Positions 37,223 through 43,899 of a DNA stretch of 64,000 nt are shown piece after piece. The notes beneath the pieces are model-generated. The model saw nothing but the letters and a program-made list of their open reading frames with translations, ran no database searches and had not been told where the DNA came from. Source of the DNA: an uncultured Anaerolineae bacterium (lineage in GTDB: Bacteria > Chloroflexota > Anaerolineae > J036 > Brachytrichaceae); the NCBI GenBank assembly GCA_937959265.1, contig CALGMA010000011.1:26022-90021 (forward strand), in the 5' to 3' direction. Both the position numbers and the translations under genes were made by a program. How positions within the stretch are numbered: position 1 is the first letter of the stretch; each line of letters starts with the position of its first letter.

Positions 37223-38578
37223 TCACAGCGATAGCGTCGGCATGTCTAGCATCCTGGCCAGCGCATGCAGCGCGGCGGTGTGATCGCCGTAAGCGAGAGC
37301 GATGTGATGTTCCAGGCCCTCCGCCATAATCGTCGCGAGCACGTCGCCCGCCGGCCGGTCGAAGCGCAGCACGCCGGATGTGCCGCTGAAGCTGGGCGGC
37401 GCGGCCAACATCTCGCCGCCGCCGACCACTAGGCGCAGATCGCCGCCCGATTGGCTCAGCCGCGCAATCGTCACGCGGCCCGGCTTGAGGGCGAACTCCA
37501 TGACCAACGGCAGTCGGCGGTTGGAGTGCAGGCCGCCGCGTATGCCGCCGCGCGGGTCGGCCATCGTCAACGGCGCTTGTCCGCAGTGCCAGACGACGGC
37601 GCTGTTCTCCTGGATGTTGCACTCGACCAGGTCGGCGCCGAAGGCCGGCGCGCCGCCGATCCATTGCAAAATGAGCTGGGTGAGCGCGCCGTTGGCGTCG
37701 GCCTCGCAGCCGCACGGCAGGCAATCGGTGTTCAACAGCGCCAGGGCGCCGCAGGCGGCGCAGCCCAGCTCGGTGAAGAACTCCGGCCAGCAGCGCACGG
37801 CCAGCGCGTCGCAGCTCGCTTCTTCGGCCAGTTGCCTGAGCGCGACGTAGACTGCCAGCGTGCCGTCCACCGGCTCGCGCAGGAGCGCGTCGAGGCCGGC
37901 GATGTGCGCGCCGAGTTGCTCGCGCAGCGCGCCGACCTGCCCGTTGACTGCGCGGGCGCGCGCGAAGACCTCGGCGAGTTCAAAGCGCGCCACTTCCACG
38001 CCCAGTCGCCGGCGCAGGCGTTCGGTGTCCAGGCGGCAGCTCTCGAAGCCGGGCGGGTGCTCGCCGACGACGCCGAGCCGCGTTGCGCGCAGCCGGCGCC
38101 GCGCGCGGCCGGCCTTGGCGACGGCGGTGATCTGCGCGATCGCCTGCGCGTCGTCGGGTGACGCATACAGCCAGTGGTAGTTCACCCCGCGCAGCCTCAG
38201 CGCGTGCGCGGCCAAGTTGATGCCGCACAGCGAATTCAGCCGCAGCCGCCCGCCGGTGCGCGCCTCGGGCGCGGCCCACAACAGCAGCGGCGCCGCGCAT
38301 CGCTCGGCCAGCCGCGCGGCGAACGAACTGTCGGTGAAGGTGGCCTGGAAGGCGATCAGCGCGTCCAGCGGCTCGTTGCTCAGCGCCTGCAAAGCGGCGT
38401 CCAGCGCGTCGAGGTCGGCTGCCAGGCGCGCGTCGCCGATCAGCGCGAAGCCGGCCCCTTCGAGCGCGGCGCGCGCGGCGCGCGTCACTTCATCGGCCCA
38501 TGCGACATCGAACGTCGGGCGGGCGCAGGCGACGAAGCCGACGCGCAGTGTTTCTGTTGCGCAGTGCGCTGTCGTCAT
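37223..38578 (-). CDS. L-fucose/L-arabinose isomerase-like protein
   Basis: The 451-residue protein has an N-terminal Rossmann-like region (LRVGFVACARPTFDVAW; ALIAFQATFTDSSFAARLAERC; PLLLWAAPE), a middle helical part (FARARAVNGQVGALREQLG) and a C-terminal beta domain (CGCEADANGALTQLILQWIGG; SAVVWHCGQAP), the order of L-fucose/L-arabinose isomerase superfamily members. Metal-ligand Glu/Asp positions could not be assigned, so isomerase activity is inferred. ATG 38578 overlaps the ROK gene stop by four bases (ATGA), so regulator and enzyme are coupled. A much longer frame upstream of this ATG is a shadow of the ROK gene. Confidence 0.8.
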   Translation of the reverse strand: MTTAHCATETLRVGFVACARPTFDVAWADEVTRAARAALEGAGFALIGDARLAADLDALDAALQALSNEPLDALIAFQATFTDSSFAARLAERCAAPLLLWAAPEARTGGRLRLNSLCGINLAAHALRLRGVNYHWLYASPDDAQAIAQITAVAKAGRARRRLRATRLGVVGEHPPGFESCRLDTERLRRRLGVEVARFELAEVFARARAVNGQVGALREQLGAHIAGLDALLREPVDGTLAVYVALRQLAEEASCDALAVRCWPEFFTELGCAACGALALLNTDCLPCGCEADANGALTQLILQWIGGAPAFGADLVECNIQENSAVVWHCGQAPLTMADPRGGIRGGLHSNRRLPLVMEFALKPGRVTIARLSQSGGDLRLVVGGGEMLAAPPSFSGTSGVLRFDRPAGDVLATIMAEGLEHHIALAYGDHTAALHALARMLDMPTLSL

Positions 38579-39822
38579 GCGTCCTCCAAGTGGTAGAGGA
38601 ACTTGCTCAACGCCAGTGACGCGGCGCCGATCACGCCGGCGCGCCAGCCGAACTGGGTGGGGCGCACGCGCACCTGGTCGCCCAGGCTGGCGAAGGCGCG
38701 CTCTCGCATGACGCGCTCGGCTACCGGCAGAAAGAACTCGCTGCCCTGGGCGAACATGCCGCCCAGCAAGATCAACTCTGGGTTGAGCACGTTCACCAGG
38801 TTGGCCAGCGCGATGCCCAGGTAGCGCGCGCGATCTTCGAGCAGCCCGAGCGTCGTAGCGTCGCCTTCGCGCGCGGCGGCGAAGATGCGTTCGATGGGCT
38901 TCGTCCGGCCATCCTGCCGCAGGGCGCGCGCCAGCGCGCTGCGCGGGCGTCGGCGCGCCAGCCGTTCCGCTTCGCGGACGATCACCGGCTCGGAGATCAG
39001 CGTCTCCAGGCAGCCGCGCCGGCCGCACATGCACAGGTCGCCGCCGTCGGGGATCATCACGGTGTGGCCGATCTCGCCGGCGCCCGCCCCGCTGCCGCGG
39101 AAGGGGCGTCCGTTGACCACAAAGCCGGCGCCCACGCCGACGCGGCCATAGACGAACGCCAACACGCCGGCGCCGCGCCCGCTGCCGAACATTGCCTCGC
39201 CCAGCGCCATGGCGCGGACGTTGTTATCCACTGTGGTGGGCAGGCCGAGGCGGTCGCGCATCCACGCCTGCAACGGCACGTCGCGCCAGCCCAGGTTGGG
39301 CGCAAACACGTTAACGCCGGCTTCGTAGTCCACCAGCCCCGACGCGCCAATGCCCAGGCCGATCAGGCGGTCGGCCTGGATGCCGCTTTCGGTGATGGCT
39401 TGCTGCACCAGCTCGGCGATCTGGCTCAAGACGCGCGCGGCCGGCGCGGCCACGTCAAACTCGGCGATGGTGTTGCGGATGATCTCGGCGTGCAGGTTGA
39501 CCACGGCGACGCGCAAGATGCCGATGCCGATGTGCACGCCGACCGCGTGACGCGCGTTGGGGTTGATGCGCAGCGCGGTGCGCGGCCGGCCCACCTGGCG
39601 GTGGCCATTGTGGCGTGCGCTTTCGCCTTCATCTTCCACGACGATGCCCTGCGCCAGCAGGTCATCTATCAGATGGGTGATCGTGGTGTTGGAGAGGGCC
39701 GTGCGCTCGGCGAGTTGGACGCGCGAGATGCTGCCGGCGTCGAGGAACTGGCTGAGCACGGCGCGCAGGTTGTGCGCGCGCACCAGGCTGGCGTTGCTCC
39801 CGGCGAGTGTCTTCTTGGACAT
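38575..39822 (-). CDS. ROK-family transcriptional repressor
   Basis: The 415-residue protein has an N-terminal winged helix (SISRVQLAERTALSNTTITHLIDDLL), then a ROK sugar-kinase-like domain with GIGASGLVDYEAGVN, VDNNVRAMALGEAMFG, a His region (GEIGHTVM) and the zinc signature CMCGRRGCLE. This fits the XylR/NagC group that respond to a sugar. It heads the leftward sugar operon. A perfect 11-1-11 palindrome lies 14 bases upstream of its ATG, so autoregulation is likely. Whether it keeps kinase activity is unknown. Confidence 0.92.
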   Translation of the reverse strand: MSKKTLAGSNASLVRAHNLRAVLSQFLDAGSISRVQLAERTALSNTTITHLIDDLLAQGIVVEDEGESARHNGHRQVGRPRTALRINPNARHAVGVHIGIGILRVAVVNLHAEIIRNTIAEFDVAAPAARVLSQIAELVQQAITESGIQADRLIGLGIGASGLVDYEAGVNVFAPNLGWRDVPLQAWMRDRLGLPTTVDNNVRAMALGEAMFGSGRGAGVLAFVYGRVGVGAGFVVNGRPFRGSGAGAGEIGHTVMIPDGGDLCMCGRRGCLETLISEPVIVREAERLARRRPRSALARALRQDGRTKPIERIFAAAREGDATTLGLLEDRARYLGIALANLVNVLNPELILLGGMFAQGSEFFLPVAERVMRERAFASLGDQVRVRPTQFGWRAGVIGAASLALSKFLYHLEDA

Positions 39823-39835
39823 GGCGGCGCTTTAA

Positions 39836-39858
39836 TACTTTCTCAAGTTGAGAAAGTA
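39836..39858. promoter_or_regulatory. ROK operator palindrome
   Basis: TACTTTCTCAA and TTGAGAAAGTA form a perfect inverted repeat around one central G (23 bp) directly upstream of the ROK gene. It is AT-rich within GC-rich DNA. Length, symmetry and place match NagC/XylR-type operators, and binding there would block the ROK-isomerase-transporter operon. No second copy was found by eye near the solute-binding protein gene. Confidence 0.7.
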
Positions 39859-39963
39859 ATCGGATTGTAGAGGTGACGATGGCAGATGTCAAATGCAGGC
39901 CCCGATCCCGATAGCCCGATAGCGGCCTGCCCGCGTGAGGGCAAGCGGGCGCAGGGATTGTGC

Positions 39964-40013
39964 GGTGGGCGAAGGCAGTGTAGGGTGGGCGAAGGCACTG
40001 CCTTCGCCCACCC
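39964..40013. repeat. Palindromic intergenic repeat, copy with half-site
   Basis: GGGTGGGCGAAGGCA and its exact complement (39983-40013) surround one base, a perfect 15-bp hairpin. A direct half-copy, GGTGGGCGAAGGCAGTG, precedes it at 39964-39980. It lies between the ROK operator region and the stop of the small secreted protein gene. Best preserved member of the family described under findings. Confidence 0.8.
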
Positions 40014-40023
40014 GGTGAGCGCG

Positions 40024-40290
40024 CTAGGGCTTGCGCGCGATCGGCGCGTATATCACATACCCCGGCGGCGACCAGAAGCCGCCCTGCAGGGCATACGCGC
40101 CGCCGGTCGTCGGGGGCTGCGCGTCGGGCTGGCCGGCCGTGCCGCCCAGGCTGTACGTCCCGCCTGTGCTGAACGTTGCGCCGCCGCCGTCCACCGTGTT
40201 CCACGTCAGGTTGTAGCCGCCGCCGGTCTGGGCGAATGCCGCGCCGGCGCTCAGCAACAACACGGCGAGAAAAGCGCTGATGCGTTTCAT
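40024..40290 (-). CDS. Small secreted protein with glycine-rich GTxGQ motif
   Basis: The 88-residue protein has a clear signal peptide (MKRISAFLAVLLLSAGAAFAQ) and a mature part rich in Gly/Tyr/Thr with GGGYNLTWNTVDGGG, TYSLGGTAGQPDAQPP and YALQGGFWSP, ending YAPIARKP. GAGGAAG sits before the ATG. It lies 19 bases downstream of the YadA-head-like gene and is likely co-transcribed. A truncated relative is found at 52325-52513 (same GTxGQ and GFW motifs). Function unknown; it could be a surface or matrix component. Confidence 0.75.
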   Translation of the reverse strand: MKRISAFLAVLLLSAGAAFAQTGGGYNLTWNTVDGGGATFSTGGTYSLGGTAGQPDAQPPTTGGAYALQGGFWSPPGYVIYAPIARKP

Positions 40291-40309
40291 GGATGCTTCC
40301 TCTTCATTA

Positions 40310-41677
40310 CTATGGGTTCTTGAGTTCCACCGTCCGCACCACGGCTATCCAGCGCGCGGGGCTGCCTGGGCTAAGCGCTGTGATGCGCAACGAGGCGTCG
40401 CTGCTGTCGGGTGTAACGGCTACATCCCAGCTACCGTCATCTTCTCGGACGAGATCCACCGATGCAAAGCCGACGTAGGCGGTCGTGCCGCCGAAGTCCT
40501 CCACAACTCCGCTGATGCGGTAGCCGGCGGATTTGCCGCTCGCATCGCGCCCGACGATCATCGCCTCGAAGTAAATCGTGCGGCCCAGCAGCGTCAACCG
40601 CTCGCTGGAGCCATCCAGGAATAATTCGGTGGCTGTTGATGAACCATTCGTCACGCCTCGCAAGATATAGACGGACGTTTGCGCGTCGCCGGGATTGCTG
40701 AAGTAACCGGAGGCATACGCCATCTGGCCGTAGCGATCGGCTACTGCGCCGTATCCGCCGGGGATGGTTGCCAAAGAGCCGCTGGCGGTGTTGCCGTCGC
40801 CGCCGCCGACGGTGGACCGGCTGCCGCTGGCGGTGTTGCTGCTGCCGCCGCCGACAAATGCATCAATACCACTGACGGTGTTGCCGTAGCCGCCGCCGAT
40901 AGTGGACCAGCCGCCGCTGGCGGTGTTGCCGTCGCCGCCGCCGACGAACGCGCCGGCGCCGCCGGCAACATTAAGGCGTCCGCCGCCGATGGTGGCTGCC
41001 GTGCCGCTTGCGGTGTTCTGAGCGCCGCCGGCGACGGTGGCGTAAGGTCTGTCGCCGGTTGTGCCGGCCGCGTCGCCGGCCTGGTTGTTGGAACCGCCGC
41101 CCACCGTGCCGTAGTCGTCGGTCACGCGCTGGTTGTATCCACCGATGCCGCCGCCGCCGATCGTCGCGCCGACCGCGCCGTTTGTCACGGCGTTGGCTTG
41201 GTGGCCGCCGATTAAGTTGGGGCTGACGGCATTCTGCTGCGTCCACAAGCCGGGCAGGGCCAGCGCGTGCGGCGCGGGGGTCAACGCCTGGCGCGGGCTA
41301 AGCGCGGTGTAGCTCCCGCTGCCCGCCGGGCAGCGCACACTGATCGCCAGCCAGCGCGCCTGCCCGTTGAATGCGTTGGCGCCGAAGTCCAGGTCGGAGA
41401 TGGTGAAGTAGCCGGCGGTGACGGAAACACCGGACTTTGCAAGCGTCGTCCCGATTTGCGTTCCGCCGCTGAGCGCGTCCCACAGGCCGAACTGGAAGTC
41501 GCACGTCCCGTTGACCGGCGCGCCGCTGCTGGTGAGCCGGCCCTGGTAGGTGAAGCCCGTGCCCATGTTGGCCTGCGTCGCCGCAGCGCTCAACGGCTCG
41601 ATCTGGGCGCGGCTGTCGCCCAGCGTCGCGGCCAGCGTCAGGCATACGCCCAGGCCGGCCGCCATCATGATTCGCAT
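40310..41677 (-). CDS. Secreted protein with YadA-head-like tandem repeats
   Basis: The 455-residue protein has a signal peptide ending near SRAQ, an N-terminal region with MGTGFTYQGRLTSSGAPVNG (a module common in Gly-rich secreted proteins of Chloroflexota and Planctomycetes), then at least six 15-residue repeats of pattern GGGxxNTASGxxxT(I/V), and a C-terminal beta-rich domain (FGGTTAYVGFASVDLV). The repeats resemble the left-handed beta-roll of YadA/trimeric autotransporter heads. No membrane anchor or autotransporter barrel is present, so it would be a released or noncovalently held surface protein. ATG 41677 is chosen over an upstream extension without a signal peptide. Confidence 0.8.
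   Translation of the reverse strand: MRIMMAAGLGVCLTLAATLGDSRAQIEPLSAAATQANMGTGFTYQGRLTSSGAPVNGTCDFQFGLWDALSGGTQIGTTLAKSGVSVTAGYFTISDLDFGANAFNGQARWLAISVRCPAGSGSYTALSPRQALTPAPHALALPGLWTQQNAVSPNLIGGHQANAVTNGAVGATIGGGGIGGYNQRVTDDYGTVGGGSNNQAGDAAGTTGDRPYATVAGGAQNTASGTAATIGGGRLNVAGGAGAFVGGGDGNTASGGWSTIGGGYGNTVSGIDAFVGGGSSNTASGSRSTVGGGDGNTASGSLATIPGGYGAVADRYGQMAYASGYFSNPGDAQTSVYILRGVTNGSSTATELFLDGSSERLTLLGRTIYFEAMIVGRDASGKSAGYRISGVVEDFGGTTAYVGFASVDLVREDDGSWDVAVTPDSSDASLRITALSPGSPARWIAVVRTVELKNP
40763..41032 (-). repeat. Six in-frame 45-bp repeats encoding a 15-residue unit
   Basis: Within the gene at 40310-41677, six consecutive units of 15 codons each begin with Gly-Gly(-Gly) and contain an Asn-(Thr/Val)-(Ala/Val)-(Ser/Gly)-Gly core, for example GGGDGNTASGGWSTI and GGGYGNTVSGIDAFV. 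Units differ at several positions, so they are diverged rather than recently amplified. Two longer, degenerate units precede them. Confidence 0.75.
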
Positions 41678-41755
41678 CGTCTTGAGTCTGTTCGTTTTAT
41701 GTTTCCTTTTGCTTATGGTTTGGATTCCTGCTCGCGCCACGAAATGACGCGCTTC

Positions 41756-42415
41756 CTACTCGGCGAAGGTGCAGCTCCAGCGCCCTTTCATCCGCCGCGT
41801 CTCGAATGTGCCCGATTTGCCATCGCCGGCGACGATGATGACGCCGTCCCCGGCGAACATCTGCGGGTCTTCCGACGCCGACTTGAACAGGCCGACCTCG
41901 AAGTTAGCCGGCGTCGGCTGATTCGGCGTGACGGCGGCGCTGGCTACGAACTGAAAGGTGGCGACCGGCGTAGGCGGATTCTGGCCGGGCGGCACGGCAA
42001 ACATGAGCATGAAAGGCGTCGCCGTAGTCCTAAACGAGCATATTGCGAATCCGGCGAAGGGCGGGATGATGTTGAGGCTCGACAGTTTCGTCACGCCGGC
42101 CATCTCCGGCGGCGCTTCGATGGCCACCTCCATGTCAATCAGCCCGCCGGAGCCCGGCGCCGGCGTGGGGGCGACCTCGGCAATGGTTGTCGGCGTGAAG
42201 GCGCGCGGGTCAATCTGCCCGCCCTCTGTGGCTGGGCGGGGCGCTGATGTTGAGGCTGTGACGGCAACGGCACCGCCGGAGTCGCCCGCGACGGTTGGCG
42301 TTGCGACAGAAACGGGCCTGGCGTCCTGGGCAGGCGCGTTGTCTGCGCCGCCGCAGGCCGACAGCAGGAGCGCAGACCATAACGCAAACGATAGAGCGTA
42401 GGCTGTCTTTTTCAT
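41756..42415 (-). CDS. Lipoprotein of unknown function
   Basis: The 219-residue protein has a lipoprotein signal with lipobox LLSAC at residues 17-21, a long Pro/Thr/Ala/Gly-rich linker (to about residue 95) and a beta-rich C-terminal domain (IAICSFRTTATPFMLMFAVPPG; ANFEVGLFKSASEDPQMF) with two cysteines. AGAGGTG lies just before the ATG. It is expected to sit on the outer face of the membrane. It lies upstream of the YadA-head-like protein and downstream of the HtrA-like protease, all leftward. I recognise no family. Confidence 0.75.
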   Translation of the reverse strand: MKKTAYALSFALWSALLLSACGGADNAPAQDARPVSVATPTVAGDSGGAVAVTASTSAPRPATEGGQIDPRAFTPTTIAEVAPTPAPGSGGLIDMEVAIEAPPEMAGVTKLSSLNIIPPFAGFAICSFRTTATPFMLMFAVPPGQNPPTPVATFQFVASAAVTPNQPTPANFEVGLFKSASEDPQMFAGDGVIIVAGDGKSGTFETRRMKGRWSCTFAE

Positions 42416-42557
42416 AATTCACCTCTTGAAGCGAAATTCATGAAAACACCTCGGATGTTTGACTCCTACGCTACAAGCCAAGCGTCCACAAAACGTCCAC
42501 ATCCTGCGCAGCGAGGCCGCTTTGCGCGCGGCCGCGCTCAGCTCATGGGCAAAAAAT

Positions 42558-42584
42558 GTGGGCGAAGGCAGCGCCTTCGCCCAC
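42558..42584. repeat. Palindromic intergenic repeat copy
   Basis: GTGGGCGAAGGC, three bases, and the complementary GCCTTCGCCCAC form a 12-bp hairpin between the lipoprotein gene and the stop of the HtrA-like gene. Same core as the copy at 39983-40013. Confidence 0.75.
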
Positions 42585-42615
42585 CTGCATGATTTGCGCG
42601 CAGACCAGGCTGGAC

Positions 42616-43776
42616 TTATGGTCGAGCGGCCAGCGTCGCCGTCAGCGTGAGCGGCCGATTGTCGCGGACGAGCGAGAGGGTCACCGTTTCGCCTACGCGC
42701 TTGTTGTTCTCCAAGTAGATAGTCAATTGATCGCGCGTGGCAATTGGGCGGCCGTCCACAGCGGTGAGGATATCGCCGCCGATCAGCAAGTAGCCGCCGC
42801 GCACGCGCAGTTGCTGTGTTGCGCCGCGCACGCCGGCGCGGTCGGCCGCCCCGCCGGGCTGTAGCTGCGCGATCAACAGGCCGCGATCCACCGGCAACTG
42901 CAACGCGCGCGCCATGTCCGGCGTGATCTCGTAAGCCGTCAGCCCAAGCCAGGGGTGGTCGTAGCGGCCCTTGGCGATCAGCTCCGGGACGACGCGCGTC
43001 ACCGTGTCGGCGGGGACGGCGAAGCCGATGCCGACCGACCCGCCGCTGGGGCTGCGGATCGCCGTGTTCACGCCGATCACCTCGCCGCGCAGGTTGAGCA
43101 GCGGGCCGCCGGAGTTGCCCGGGTTGATCGCCGCGTCGGTCTGGATCACCTCACCCAGCGCTGCCTGATCTTCGCGCTCGATGGTGCGGCCCAGCGCGCT
43201 GATGACGCCGGTGGTCAGCGTGCGGTCCAGGCCGAAGGGGTTGCCGATGGCCAACACGCGCATACCTACCTTTAGGTTCTTCGTCGTGCCCATCGGCAGG
43301 GGCTTGATCTGCTCCGGCGAGAGGCCATCCGCGCGCAGCACGGCGAGATCGGAGTATGCGTCGGCGCCGATCACGCGGGCGCCGGCGCGCGTGCCGTCGG
43401 CCAGCACCACCTCGATCTCATCGGCGCCTTCCACCACGTGATAGTTGGTGACGATGTGGCCGAGGTCGTCGAAGAAGAAGCCGGAGCCGGCGCCTTCGTT
43501 CGGCACCACGCCACGGAAGAAGTCGAACACCTGCGCGCGGCTGGTGATGTGCACGACCGACGGGCTGGCGCGCTCGTAGAGTTCCACGAACAATCGTTCG
43601 GCCAGCAGCTCAATTGCGCCCGGATCGGCGAGCGACGGCAGCGGCGCCGGCGTCGCCTCGGGTGTTGGCCGGGGCGTCGCCGTGACTACGATGACGCGCG
43701 GGGGCGATGCGCAGCCTGCCGCCAACGCTGCGGCGGCGGTCAGGCCGATGAGATGTCGAATGAGCCGGTTCGTCAT
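42616..43776 (-). CDS. HtrA/DegP-type trypsin-like protease, lipoprotein, with PDZ
   Basis: The 386-residue protein has a lipobox-like LAAGC near residue 22, a Pro/Thr linker, then a trypsin-fold domain with triad His (VTNYHVVEGA), Asp (YSDLAVLRA) and Ser (NPGNSGGPLL), and a C-terminal PDZ domain (LLIAQLQPGGAADRAGV; GGDILTAVDGRPIATRDQL). This is the DegP/HtrA layout with one PDZ domain. It should act on the outer face of the membrane in protein quality control. It heads the leftward cluster of secreted and lipid-anchored proteins at 40-44 kb. No regulator was seen beside it. Confidence 0.93.
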   Translation of the reverse strand: MTNRLIRHLIGLTAAAALAAGCASPPRVIVVTATPRPTPEATPAPLPSLADPGAIELLAERLFVELYERASPSVVHITSRAQVFDFFRGVVPNEGAGSGFFFDDLGHIVTNYHVVEGADEIEVVLADGTRAGARVIGADAYSDLAVLRADGLSPEQIKPLPMGTTKNLKVGMRVLAIGNPFGLDRTLTTGVISALGRTIEREDQAALGEVIQTDAAINPGNSGGPLLNLRGEVIGVNTAIRSPSGGSVGIGFAVPADTVTRVVPELIAKGRYDHPWLGLTAYEITPDMARALQLPVDRGLLIAQLQPGGAADRAGVRGATQQLRVRGGYLLIGGDILTAVDGRPIATRDQLTIYLENNKRVGETVTLSLVRDNRPLTLTATLAARP

Positions 43777-43899
43777 ACTTCACCTCGCCGGAGGCGAAGG
43801 TAGCAGCCGCGCGTTAGCGCCGGGTTAGCGCTGCGTCAACGGTTTGCTTGCGGCGCGCCTCATTGCGCCCTGCGCCGCAAGCGCGCTTTTCATTCGCGC

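Noticed and set aside
37223..39034. 603-codon leftward frame reaching into the ROK gene
   Set aside because: The first 152 codons are a shadow of the ROK gene; the true start is the ATG at 38578, which overlaps the ROK stop.
39886..40323. 145-codon + strand frame over the repeat region
   Set aside because: It crosses palindromic repeats and the start region of the secreted protein gene in the opposite sense; no ribosome site.
40763..41032. 45-bp periodicity considered as a CRISPR array
   Set aside because: The units are in frame, encode a conserved 15-residue motif and have no constant repeat with unique spacers.
42416..42615. Rho-independent terminator in the palindromic repeat copies
   Set aside because: The stems are strong but no T-tract follows any copy; they are better described as a repeat family.
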